Shown piece by piece: positions 17,348 to 26,845 of a stretch of 32,490 nt of DNA; position 1 is the stretch's first letter; each line of letters opens with the position of its first letter. Location of the stretch: NCBI GenBank assembly GCA_937951315.1, contig CALFCG010000007.1, forward strand, positions 1 to 32,490, in the 5' to 3' direction. The notes beneath the pieces were generated by a model that saw only the letters and a list, made by a program, of their open reading frames with translations, searched no databases and was not told where the DNA came from. The position numbers and the translations under genes were made by a program. This DNA comes from an uncultured cyanobacterium. GTDB taxonomy: Bacteria; Cyanobacteriota; Cyanobacteriia; Thermosynechococcales; Thermosynechococcaceae.

Positions 17348-19561
17348 TTAGAGAAGAAAAGAACTAGAATCTATCTCTGTTGCCACAACGTTATCCAGGG
17401 TTGCAATCGTTGTTAAAACACCGCCCGTGTCATCTCCATTTCTATTAATTTGAACCTGTGTATCTGAGTCCACTTGAATGAGCTGGATATAGTCTGCAAA
17501 GGGTGTTGCACTTTCAAAGCGAGAAGCAACAAAAATTGAGCTGAGGTCAATGGTGTCAATGCCCACTTCAAAGTCAGCTATGGTGTCGCTGCCATCATTG
17601 AAGCTGTTGAACTTAAATTGATCTTGGCCATTGCCACCCACGAGTTCATCATTACCCGCTCCACCAATGAGTGTGTCTTGTCCGGTACCGCCGTTGAGCG
17701 TGTCCCGTTCCGTACCGCCCACCAACTGATCATTGCCGATACCACCACCAAGGTTATCGTTGCCAAGGCTACCCAAAAGAGTGTCCTGCCCAGCGCTCCC
17801 CAATAGAAGATCGTGGCCAGATCCACCTGACAAGAAGTCATTCTGACCGCCACCCCGCAAGGTGTCTTGGCCCAATCCCCCCTGAAGAGAGTCTTGGCCA
17901 TTTGCTCCCATGAGCTGATCACTACCGTTGCCACCGACGAGGGTATCGTCTCCAAAACCACCAGAAATTTGGTCATTGCCAGCACCCCCTGTAAGGATGT
18001 CGGCACCGCGATTTCCGCTTATTTCATCGCGACCCGCGCCACCATTAATGATATCTCCGCCCCCGCGGCCCAGGAGCAGATCATTCCCTGCAAAACCGTT
18101 GATCAAATCAACATCAGCAGTGCCAGTGAAACTATTATTGTTTGCGTCCCCAGAGATAATATTGTCGGGAATCTTGGCAACCCAAAGTTCCCGTCCCGTT
18201 GTCCCATTATCTGCAGTGAAGAAGAGTTGATCTCCTACCACGCGGAGGTCACTTGGGTCGGAACTATCACTCCCTAGATTGATGTCTTGGAAAATTTGGG
18301 TCCCCTCGGTGGTACCATCACTGACCCATAGTTCTGTTCCTTTGGAAGTACTGGGAACTGTAAAGAAAAGTAGATCGCCCGCAGCAGTTAAGTTTGCTGG
18401 ACTAGAGATGCCGGGATTATCAAAAGATGGGAAAAAAGGCTCACGGTCAATATCTAAAAGCAGTTGTGTTCCTGCTGCCGTACCATCACTAACCCACAAT
18501 TCCTCTGCATTTGCGGTTCTTCCTTCATTGACAGTGAAGAACAACTGATCGTTGACTGCAGTTAAGCCGGATATAGCCCCGGGGTAGGTATCGACGGAGT
18601 TCCCAGGAATGACATCTATAACCAGTTGTGTCCCTTCTGTAGTTCCGTCAGTGACCCACAATGCTTCTCCATTGTCGAAGTCATCAGCAGTGAAGAATAA
18701 TTGACCATTGAGTTCTGTAAAGCTACCCGGACGAGAACTATCGTAGTAAGCAAATGTGCTCTGATTTATGTCGAGTAGTAGTTGTGTTCCTTCTGCAGTG
18801 CCGTCACTGACCCAGAGTTCTCTGCCGGTCTCCCCATCGTCGGCGCTGAAAAACAACTGACCATTGAATTCTGTAAAACCAAACAGATCGGAGGAGGCAC
18901 TACCAGGGTTGATGTCGAGTAGTAGTTGTGTTCCTTCTGCAGTACCGTCACTGACCCAAAGTTCTCCGCCGGTCTCTCTAGTCTCATTCGTGAAGAACAA
19001 TTGACCATTGACTTCTGTAAGGTTAGACGGACTGCGGCCATTATTTTCACCGAGCAGTTGCGTCCCTTCAGAAGTGCCATCGCTCACCCACAGTCTGCTT
19101 GTGTTCCTACTTATATTGGCACTGAAGAACAACTGACCATTAAATTCTGCAAAGTCACTCGGGAATGAGCTGAACGGGTCTGTTCCGTTCTCGATTGCAG
19201 GCCTGATGTCGCGTAGTAGTTGTGTCCCTTCTGCCGTACCGTCACTGACCCACAGTTCTCTGCCGGTCTCCCCATCGTTGGCGCTGAAAAACAACTGACC
19301 ATTGAATTCTGCAAAGTTACGCGGGAAGGAGCCAGCACGATTATTCGAGTTGATGTCGCGTAGTAATTGTGTCCCTTCTGCAGTACCGTCACTGATCCAT
19401 AGTTCTTCGCGTGTTGCTCCATCATTAGCAGCGAAAATCAATTGACCATTAAAGTTGAAGGAAGGTGCACTCTCCAGATCAATACTGGAGGAACTGCCAA
19501 GGTTAATATCTCTGACAAGTCGAGTACCACCAGCCAATGAGATATTGTTAGTCGACTCCAT
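17348..19561 (-). CDS. ELWVSDGT-repeat plus RTX (hemolysin-type calcium-binding) protein (ORF track start 19669)
   Basis: Eight full ELWVSDGTAEGTQLL-type repeats plus a terminal partial (GRELWVAKIPDN), then many GGxGxDxLxGG nonapeptides and a C-terminus without glycine repeats. ATG at 19561 (MESTNN) has an upstream AGGAAAG. Confidence 0.88.
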   Translation of the reverse strand: MESTNNISLAGGTRLVRDINLGSSSSIDLESAPSFNFNGQLIFAANDGATREELWISDGTAEGTQLLRDINSNNRAGSFPRNFAEFNGQLFFSANDGETGRELWVSDGTAEGTQLLRDIRPAIENGTDPFSSFPSDFAEFNGQLFFSANISRNTSRLWVSDGTSEGTQLLGENNGRSPSNLTEVNGQLFFTNETRETGGELWVSDGTAEGTQLLLDINPGSASSDLFGFTEFNGQLFFSADDGETGRELWVSDGTAEGTQLLLDINQSTFAYYDSSRPGSFTELNGQLFFTADDFDNGEALWVTDGTTEGTQLVIDVIPGNSVDTYPGAISGLTAVNDQLFFTVNEGRTANAEELWVSDGTAAGTQLLLDIDREPFFPSFDNPGISSPANLTAAGDLLFFTVPSTSKGTELWVSDGTTEGTQIFQDINLGSDSSDPSDLRVVGDQLFFTADNGTTGRELWVAKIPDNIISGDANNNSFTGTADVDLINGFAGNDLLLGRGGGDIINGGAGRDEISGNRGADILTGGAGNDQISGGFGDDTLVGGNGSDQLMGANGQDSLQGGLGQDTLRGGGQNDFLSGGSGHDLLLGSAGQDTLLGSLGNDNLGGGIGNDQLVGGTERDTLNGGTGQDTLIGGAGNDELVGGNGQDQFKFNSFNDGSDTIADFEVGIDTIDLSSIFVASRFESATPFADYIQLIQVDSDTQVQINRNGDDTGGVLTTIATLDNVVATEIDSSSFLL
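18771..19316 (-). repeat. Near-identical ~100-bp internal repeat copies within the ELWVSDGT gene
   Basis: Segment ~18777-18872 and segment ~19215-19311 differ at only about five positions by eye. Confidence 0.75.
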
Positions 19562-19992
19562 TGATCTTTCCTCGCTTGAGTTGCGTAAAATTTGCATTGA
19601 TAGACCTGCTGGCGATGAAGTGCTGATGCAAGAAGCATTGAGTTCACGACTAGTCAAAACAGCACACAACTACCACAACATCAGACAGCTCTACCCCACG
19701 TAAGCTGGCCGGAATTGCATTAAATCGCCCAATTGCCGCAAGCAGCAACCTTTTTCTGCTTTATTTATATATGCATAATTACCCAAAACATATGCCCTTA
19801 GCTTTTTATGTGCAAGTATTTCGTCAATAAAAGTGCTCTGAGAGATAAAAATATTAGGAATCAATGAAATTATCTAGTTTTTAGATGGTAGCGCACATAT
19901 TTGACGAAAAATCATATAATCCGTTCGAATAAAAATATATGTCTTAATTTTAATGCCTAAGTATCGTTTGGTATGTTCCTAAATGATGCGCG

Positions 19993-21087
19993 ATGAATAC
20001 TTTTATGACACAACCACCTGCTCTAGAAAACCCTGATTCTAGTGAAGTTGCACAGCGAGAGGTGCGCTATGAGTACTCTAATAATTTGGTGCCTATTCTA
20101 AAGCAGCTCGGAGCTTCACTCGTATTGTCGACGTATCAAGCTGGCAAGCTCGTTATTGTGGGTGTCTATAACGATGAGCTGCAAATTTCGTTTCATAATT
20201 TCGAGCGGGCAATGGGGGTCGCCGTAGGCCGCAATCAAATTGCCGTCGGCGGTAAGGATTGGATTTACTTTTTAAAGAGTGCGCCTGAGTTGGCCTCGCG
20301 TGTCGGACCGCCAGATACGCATGATGCCTGTTTCCTGATTCGGGGTGCTCACTATACTAATGAGATCGCAGTTCATGAATTAGCTTGGGGAACTGAACAG
20401 TTGGTAGTGACGAATACTCGCTTTTCTTGCTTATGTTCTTTGGATAATAACTCTAGTTTTGTCCCTCAATGGAAGCCGCCTTTTATCAGTGCGTTGGCTC
20501 CTGAAGATCGCTGTCATCTCAACGGGATTGCTTTAGTGGATGGTCAGCCAAAATACGCTACTGTTTTGGGGCAGGCTGATACAGCCGGTGGCTGGCGACC
20601 GGGTAAATCAACGGATGGTTGTGTTCTAGATATTCCCAGTGGTGAGGTGGTGGCCAAGGGGTTTGCGATGCCCCATTCACCCCGTGTTTGTCATGAGCGC
20701 TTGTGGGTTCTTAATTCAGGGATGGGTGAATTGACCATGGTGAATTTGGCTTCTGGCGAAAAGGAGTCAGTGGTTGAACTTCCGGGCTATCCCCGTGGCT
20801 TAGCGTTAGCGGGGCGATTTGCGTTTGTGGGGCTTTCACAAGCCCGTGAAAAGGATACGTTTGGGAATTTGCCGATTTGCGATCGCACCTCGGCTCCCAA
20901 ATGCGGCCTTGCTATTGTTGACCTTCAGACCGCGAAACAAGTGGGGTTATTAGAATTCCAGAGAGGCGTGGACGAGATCTTTGATGTTCAGGTTCTCCCT
21001 GGCATTCGCAATCCCTATTTCTCAGGTCCCTATGCTGCTAAAGATGGGAATCCCCCCATCTGGAAAGTACCAGCCCCAAAGCAATAG
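19993..21087 (+). CDS. TIGR03032-family protein
   Basis: 364 aa; VRYEYSNNLVPILKQLGASLVLSTYQAGKLVIVG and C-terminal VLPGIRNPYFSGPYAAKDGNPPIWKVPAPK match the family as recalled. Confidence 0.8.
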   Translation: MNTFMTQPPALENPDSSEVAQREVRYEYSNNLVPILKQLGASLVLSTYQAGKLVIVGVYNDELQISFHNFERAMGVAVGRNQIAVGGKDWIYFLKSAPELASRVGPPDTHDACFLIRGAHYTNEIAVHELAWGTEQLVVTNTRFSCLCSLDNNSSFVPQWKPPFISALAPEDRCHLNGIALVDGQPKYATVLGQADTAGGWRPGKSTDGCVLDIPSGEVVAKGFAMPHSPRVCHERLWVLNSGMGELTMVNLASGEKESVVELPGYPRGLALAGRFAFVGLSQAREKDTFGNLPICDRTSAPKCGLAIVDLQTAKQVGLLEFQRGVDEIFDVQVLPGIRNPYFSGPYAAKDGNPPIWKVPAPKQ

Positions 21088-21165
21088 GCACACAAGAACT
21101 TAGCCATAGATACTAACCCTTTTTGAGAATACAGGACAGGAATTTCCTAACCTGCAGAATGTGGA

Positions 21166-22266
21166 CTAAAGCTGCACCTTCGCCACAACTCTCTGCTGTT
21201 CTACTTCGATCTCATGGGCAATCTCATGCGTTTCAGATTCAACGAACTGAATCAACTCTTCAATATCAACCACAGTATTCCTAATCTTGTGGGAAAAAGA
21301 ACGAGCCATCTCAGCAATGCGTAGACTGGAATGTTGTGCCATATTGCGAGTCCTGCTTTCTTCTGCCTCGATGGTAAGCACCTGCTCATTCATCTGAACG
21401 GAAAAGGCCTGAATTAGTTCAACCAACTGGCGAATATTGATAGCAGAATCATCCAGTTTATGGATCTTTTCTAGTACGCCTGAAAATAAATCACGCGTCG
21501 TCTGCAGTACTTTTACCTCTTTCTCCCTGTGAATATAGTTGGGAAATAGGATTTCCTGATTCGCTTCCTGGGTGGGAGATAAGTCTGGCTTGATATGAGG
21601 CTTCAAGCTGTATTGAGGGGGCGACTCAATGTTTTGCTTCAGCAGCACGGAGGTCTGTGCTGACCTTTGCGGATGAGATTCAAGGGATCTATTCTGCAGA
21701 TTCGATTTTTGGAACGTCAAGGTGATTTTATCTGGAGGACTCTCCTGTTTCTTTAAGCTCACTTTTGCGTATAAATTTAGGAGTTCACCTCTATCAAGAA
21801 GCGTTGAGCAAATATCGCGTCTCCCTACAGAAATTTTGACGCCAAGGCGTGCAGGCTGATAAGGGCATGATTCTAGGATAGAAAGATATCGTAGATGCCC
21901 CGGAACTTTCTGTCGCTGGATTAAGGATAATGGTCCTCTCTCCAAAATATTAAAAATCGTTTTCAGGTGCCTGAGACTGAGTTCAGCTTTTAGATAGTAG
22001 GCAATAAAATAGGGAACGTTATCCCGACCCATATCATCTATGCCATCATTAAATAACCAGCCAAATAATGTAGAGTATCTGTTCAACTGAGATAGATAGA
22101 CAGCTCTCTGATTCGGTTCAGGTGGATCATAGCTGTTCCAGTATTGATGAATAATATGATCCGTAAAAAATTGCCTGATTTCAGCAGAGACTTTTTGGCT
22201 AGTCAGTAATCTGAAGCCAACATCATCAAAGCTAGTATAGATAAGCTGACTGCATTCCAAGAGCAT
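21166..22266 (-). CDS. Cyanobacterial hypothetical protein with C-terminal coiled-coil, possibly MCP-tip derived
   Basis: 366 aa, no TM; N-terminal globular domain (YTSFDDVGFRLLTSQKVSAEIRQFFTDHIIHQYWNSYDPP...FGWLFNDGIDDMGRDNVPYFIAYYL); C-terminal heptad-rich helix; 96 bp downstream of the CheA-like gene on the same strand. Confidence 0.6.
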   Translation of the reverse strand: MLLECSQLIYTSFDDVGFRLLTSQKVSAEIRQFFTDHIIHQYWNSYDPPEPNQRAVYLSQLNRYSTLFGWLFNDGIDDMGRDNVPYFIAYYLKAELSLRHLKTIFNILERGPLSLIQRQKVPGHLRYLSILESCPYQPARLGVKISVGRRDICSTLLDRGELLNLYAKVSLKKQESPPDKITLTFQKSNLQNRSLESHPQRSAQTSVLLKQNIESPPQYSLKPHIKPDLSPTQEANQEILFPNYIHREKEVKVLQTTRDLFSGVLEKIHKLDDSAINIRQLVELIQAFSVQMNEQVLTIEAEESRTRNMAQHSSLRIAEMARSFSHKIRNTVVDIEELIQFVESETHEIAHEIEVEQQRVVAKVQL

Positions 22267-22362
22267 AGTTCAAAAATAAAAGTTCAATACAATTGAATTG
22301 AGAGCGTCTCATTGAGTGAACGATTAGCCAGGACACCGAGGGGTGAAGTATAAAAGGCTAAT

Positions 22363-24948
22363 TTAAGGAAGCACGATTGCGTCCTCCTTGTGCAGAGTCT
22401 GCTGCATCAAAGCAGCAGCTTGAACGACAAAAACGATCTGGTTATCCTCTAAGACCGTGCATCCATTGACAAAATTCGGCAGTTGAATCAGATCACTAAA
22501 GGGATGAATGGTAATCTCTGACTTTGTGATCAAACACTTTATCCTTGATTCCACGGCACACAATCTCTGCTTGAGCTTAAGCACAAAGGTTATTGCGGCA
22601 TCATCGTCATCTTTCAGTCGTGTTTGAGGCAGTTTGCAGGTCGAGTTCAGTAGCTCAGAAAGCGAGTAGAGCGGCAGTATTTGTCCTTCCCATTGCAACA
22701 ATCGATGCTGCTCAGATTGTTTGATTTGTTCGGGCTCAGGACTCACTGATTCCACAATCATGTCGTAGGGCAATGCAAACACAATGGAATCTGTCAGCCA
22801 AATGAGAACGCTATCAGTCTTTAAGGTTTGACTCTCAGTATTGGGGTAAACCTTTAATGCTGGTTCTGAACCTTCCTGTGAACCACTCGGCAAGGGGGGC
22901 GGACTCGGTTCAATATCGTCTCTCTGTGGCTTTAAGGCAGAGGATGGATGCGGCTGAACGAGAGCAGACTGATTCTTGAGTGAAGCGCTTTGTGCCAAAT
23001 GTCTAGCATTGTCTAAACCGGATGGACTGACAGTAAGTTTTTTTGATCGATACGTAAGATCAACAACCAGCCGGGTGCCTCGTTCTCTTGTGGAGTGCAG
23101 GGTCAGTGAGCCATTTAACGCATATATGCGCGTCAGGAGATATTTAAACCCTTTCCCTAGCCCCATCAGAGAGTAGTCCCAGAAATGGCTCAAAGAGCGA
23201 TCGAGCAACAAGAGCTCTAAGAGTTGTGGGTCAGATAACTGAGCAGCTTGCTCAGATGACTGCAACTGCATCTGGACCGCCTGCTGTCGAATTTGTTCAA
23301 AATCTAAACTGTGCCCATCGTGGCTAATGGCGAGGGTGAGACCGTCTCTCTGCTGCTCAGCCGTAACATGTATTTGACCCCGTTCAGATTTCCCAAGCCT
23401 ACGACGGACCTCGGTTGCTTCAATTCCAAAGGTTATGGCATGACGCGTCAGAGACAGAATCAGATGATAGAGTGGGCGACTCATCTCCGGCTTGATCTGG
23501 ACATGATGCCCCTGATAGAAAACTTCGACCTGCTTGCCAGACGCCTCAGTCCACTTGTCAGTGAGATGAGGCATGCGTCTAAAAAGACTCTCTAAGGTTT
23601 GTTCTCGGAGCTGGGGCAAATGCTCCTGCTCCTGAACCTGTGGAAGATTTTGCGGCTGTATTTTGGCTGGTTGCTGGGTCTGTGAATGAAGCAAGGAAAG
23701 CGCTAGCGCAAGATCTTCGGAATTTTCTCGCGGGTCATGGCCTGACGAGCTGATGTCGTTGTGGTCTTGCTCCGTGTCTGATGGCTGGAGTCTCAATGCA
23801 GATTCATTCTTTGCTAATCGATGCCCCAGCTTGAATCCTAAACGCCTTTGTTGAGAGCTATAGTTGGCCTGGAAGTGAGTCAGTTTCTCCTGTAACTGCG
23901 CTAGCTTGCCTTGAATGTCCTGCAGATATTTCTGAATTGTTCGATGAGCCGCCGTTTGCTGGACGGGATCAGAGATGGGGGTGTCAGCTAAGTGATGGCT
24001 GGTGTTGACGTCATCTATATCAAGCTGAGCCGATGTATCTAAAGTTTTTGAGTAGGGAGGGGAGAGCGGTGGTTGACCTTGATCCGAACGAGAAGGAGCA
24101 TTGGCGTCCATTTGGCTGGGGGACTCTGAGTCGGAATGCTGATAGGAAAGCTGCTGTAGCTTGAGTGAGGGCTGTCCCCCATTTACGCGATCTCCAGATA
24201 AGACCAGCGTTTGACCGTTCAGGAAATCAGCCAGTGCGATCTGAGCGATGGTGAGGGCTTGTTCGGGATGATGATCTAAAGCTTCTACAGTAACTTTTGC
24301 AATGTCGCCGAAGCCCTTTAGTTTGAGCTGTGTGGAGATATCACTGAAAACCCTACATTGATCACGGAGCTGACCCGCAACAATTTCGGCATCAGCATGA
24401 GCCAACGTAAAGGCAAGATTGGCGAGCCGTTTCCCAATCCATGTTTCAAAAATAGCTTGAACGACATCGGTTCCTGGCGCAACGGTCGCGGACGGTTTAT
24501 CGATGCTTTCGTCAGAACTGCCCCGATGGCGGCGATCATCGAAATGACCTAATTTCAGGTTGAGTTGCGCGAAAATATCGATGATCCACTTGAGAATCTC
24601 TGGTTCTTCGATTTTTGTTCTTGTCAGCTTTGCTTTCAGGGGCAGCTTCAAGCATTCATACCCACGTAATAGCAATGACTCCAATTCTGGATCAATGATC
24701 ACGAGGGGGTTCAATAGCTTGTTGAGGATTTCCTCAAGCAGATGGGCCACAATCACGACAGTGGGAAATTCAAGACTCTCTGCCGTTCCCCGAAGCGCAT
24801 GGGTGCGCTGTATCAGGTGGTTGATCCGATCTGGATTGCGATCGTTCTTCAGACTAAGCAGGTCTTGTTCAATTTCTTCTAGTCGCTCGCTCGCATTGAC
24901 CAAGAAAGCCTTATGGGGATGATTTAGCTCTTCAGAATCAGTCATCAT
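22363..24948 (-). CDS. CheA-like protein: Hpt domain, degenerate HATPase domain, C-terminal CheW-like domain
   Basis: Hpt motif QRTHALRGTAESLEF; HATPase-like LYHLILSLTRHAITFGIEATEVRRRLGKSERGQIHVTAEQQRDGLTLAISHDGHSLDFEQIRQQA; CheW-like VLIWLTDSIVFALPYDMIVESV...LQWEGQILPLYSLSELL. Confidence 0.82.
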   Translation of the reverse strand: MMTDSEELNHPHKAFLVNASERLEEIEQDLLSLKNDRNPDRINHLIQRTHALRGTAESLEFPTVVIVAHLLEEILNKLLNPLVIIDPELESLLLRGYECLKLPLKAKLTRTKIEEPEILKWIIDIFAQLNLKLGHFDDRRHRGSSDESIDKPSATVAPGTDVVQAIFETWIGKRLANLAFTLAHADAEIVAGQLRDQCRVFSDISTQLKLKGFGDIAKVTVEALDHHPEQALTIAQIALADFLNGQTLVLSGDRVNGGQPSLKLQQLSYQHSDSESPSQMDANAPSRSDQGQPPLSPPYSKTLDTSAQLDIDDVNTSHHLADTPISDPVQQTAAHRTIQKYLQDIQGKLAQLQEKLTHFQANYSSQQRRLGFKLGHRLAKNESALRLQPSDTEQDHNDISSSGHDPRENSEDLALALSLLHSQTQQPAKIQPQNLPQVQEQEHLPQLREQTLESLFRRMPHLTDKWTEASGKQVEVFYQGHHVQIKPEMSRPLYHLILSLTRHAITFGIEATEVRRRLGKSERGQIHVTAEQQRDGLTLAISHDGHSLDFEQIRQQAVQMQLQSSEQAAQLSDPQLLELLLLDRSLSHFWDYSLMGLGKGFKYLLTRIYALNGSLTLHSTRERGTRLVVDLTYRSKKLTVSPSGLDNARHLAQSASLKNQSALVQPHPSSALKPQRDDIEPSPPPLPSGSQEGSEPALKVYPNTESQTLKTDSVLIWLTDSIVFALPYDMIVESVSPEPEQIKQSEQHRLLQWEGQILPLYSLSELLNSTCKLPQTRLKDDDDAAITFVLKLKQRLCAVESRIKCLITKSEITIHPFSDLIQLPNFVNGCTVLEDNQIVFVVQAAALMQQTLHKEDAIVLP

Positions 24949-25505
24949 GATCAGTCACATTGCAGAGAGCAAGAACCAGATATGCTTTGCTCAAACAAGC
25001 TCCTTATACCACCCGTTAGATGATTTGCCCATATTAGATGCGATCGCAAACTGAATTTTTTTGTTTTGTCAATGCAAATACTGCACAGGAGGGACACACT
25101 TCGCTGCGGATCCAAGATGTCTCCTAAACGCTTGACCCACGAATACGAACCAAGGCTCTAAGGACACTAGACAGACTCTTGAGCGATCCCTACATGACGA
25201 TCCCCGCAATATCCGGGGACTCTAGCTCAATTATTCAACTTCAAAAGAATATTGATTTTTCACCGTGTTGTCCTTTTTAAAGCAGCAGAGACTACCAGCA
25301 TTACGTTTTGTTAAGAATCTTCTATTTCTAGCTATATGTGGCTCAATTATTGTCTTGAGCTTGCGGTGAAATGCAGGATCTGGGATTGGTCTGTAAATGG
25401 ACTGAGCTTAGATCAATGCTTCAAGAGTCATCGGTTACCGTAAGTCTCTCGATGCTGAATGTTATGACGCATCGTGAACATCTCTTTAAATAAGGCTTAA
25501 TTGCT

Positions 25506-26582
25506 ATGCAGCCTTCGCAATCTCGTCAGCCAAGATTCGAGACTCAGACCGCCTTCGAGAAGATGAGTTTATCTGCTTCTGTGGGGAGTACTTTTCTGTT
25601 AGTCGGTCTTATGATCTGGTCGGCCTCTTTGATTGTCAAAGGTGTGAGCCGATTTGTACAACCTTCGCTGACTCCATCTATCCGTAGCGTATCATCACCA
25701 CCCTATCGATTCACTCAAGTAAAGTCTGTCCCCACCGGCTTATTTCGATATGGTGGCAGCACCGCATGGGCACCGATTCGACTGATCGTTGATTCATCGA
25801 TTCAAGCGCAGCGTCTAGAGTTTCAGCTCCGGTATGTTGAACCCAGCGAGTTTCCCGCCAGCTCCAGTGAGGGCATCAGGATGTTGCTGTCAGGACAGCT
25901 TAGCTTTGCGCAATCCGCCCGCCCGCTGATGCAATGGGAATATGAAGCTGCGAAGCAACGAGGTTTTAGTTTAAAACAGATACCTGTGGCCATTGACGGT
26001 ATCGCTCTAGCTGTTCATCCCCGTCTCAATCTCTCAGGGCTGACGTTAGACCAACTGCAATTAATCTATAGCGGTCAGATTCGGAACTGGAAGCAAGTCG
26101 GAGGACCAGACTTGGACATTACCCCCTACTGGCGCTCCCGCAATGCAACGAGTGGGATGACTTTGCCCTTAGGCGGTCTCCACACACGTCCATCAGACAT
26201 GATGAATTTAAGATTTGTGCCCACAACAACAACCGCTCTCAATCGCTTAGCTGAGTTCCCTGGCGGTATATATTATGCTTCTGCATCCCTGCTAGCGCCT
26301 CAATGTTCCGTCAAGTTGCTCCCGTTAGGGCGTCAACCTGGCAAGTTTGTTGCTCCCTATAACAAGCGTGAAACTCCGACAAATCGATGTCCTACTCAGC
26401 GATATCAGTCTAATTTGAGCGCCTTCCAAACTGGTCAATACCCGATCACACGCTATCTCTATGTCATCGTCAAAGAAAATCAGGAGGTCGAACAGCAGGC
26501 TGGAGAAGCCTATGCAAAGTTCCTGCTCACCCCCCAAGGGCAAGCGTTACTGTCTCAAGCCGGATTTGCACCTCTCCGTTGA
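25506..26582 (+). CDS. PstS-like periplasmic substrate-binding protein, N-terminal TM anchor
   Basis: GGSTAWAPIRLIVD; LSFAQSARPLMQWEYEAAKQRGFSLKQIPVAIDGIALAVHPRLNLSGLTLDQLQLIYSGQIRNWKQVGGPD; PQGQALLSQAGFAPL are typical of PstS-like proteins. Confidence 0.83.
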   Translation: MQPSQSRQPRFETQTAFEKMSLSASVGSTFLLVGLMIWSASLIVKGVSRFVQPSLTPSIRSVSSPPYRFTQVKSVPTGLFRYGGSTAWAPIRLIVDSSIQAQRLEFQLRYVEPSEFPASSSEGIRMLLSGQLSFAQSARPLMQWEYEAAKQRGFSLKQIPVAIDGIALAVHPRLNLSGLTLDQLQLIYSGQIRNWKQVGGPDLDITPYWRSRNATSGMTLPLGGLHTRPSDMMNLRFVPTTTTALNRLAEFPGGIYYASASLLAPQCSVKLLPLGRQPGKFVAPYNKRETPTNRCPTQRYQSNLSAFQTGQYPITRYLYVIVKENQEVEQQAGEAYAKFLLTPQGQALLSQAGFAPLR

Positions 26583-26845
26583 ACAAGAGAACAGACGGCC
26601 CCTGAGCCATTTCCTAAGTCTCAATTGAAGGAGCTCGTGATTCGTATTTTTGTAGCCAGAGCTTTACATCGTGCAATGGCCTGTGCTAAAGAGAGGTGAA
26701 GTCATCGACAGGACCCAGTAGGGAGGGACTAGTGCCCTATTGTTCTAATGAACCACTTCACGTTTCTCAGGATAACCAAGATATTTTTGCCCTTGCCGCA
26801 GGGTAAAGCTGCCCGCGGCATTCGAAGTGTATTCAAGGTCTGTTA

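Noticed and set aside
17578-18130. Regularly spaced short repeats considered as a possible CRISPR array
   Set aside because: They are degenerate 27-bp units encoding RTX nonapeptides in an open frame; no constant repeat with unique spacers.
17578-19425. Multiple alternate-frame ORFs in the RTX/ELWVSDGT gene on both strands
   Set aside because: Products of repetitive coding sequence; their internal repetition mirrors the real protein repeats.
19900-19925. TTGACG...TATAAT as a sigma-70 promoter upstream of the TIGR03032 gene
   Set aside because: Only 8 nt between the hexamers, incompatible with a normal -35/-10 spacing; TATAAT alone in AT-rich DNA is weak evidence.
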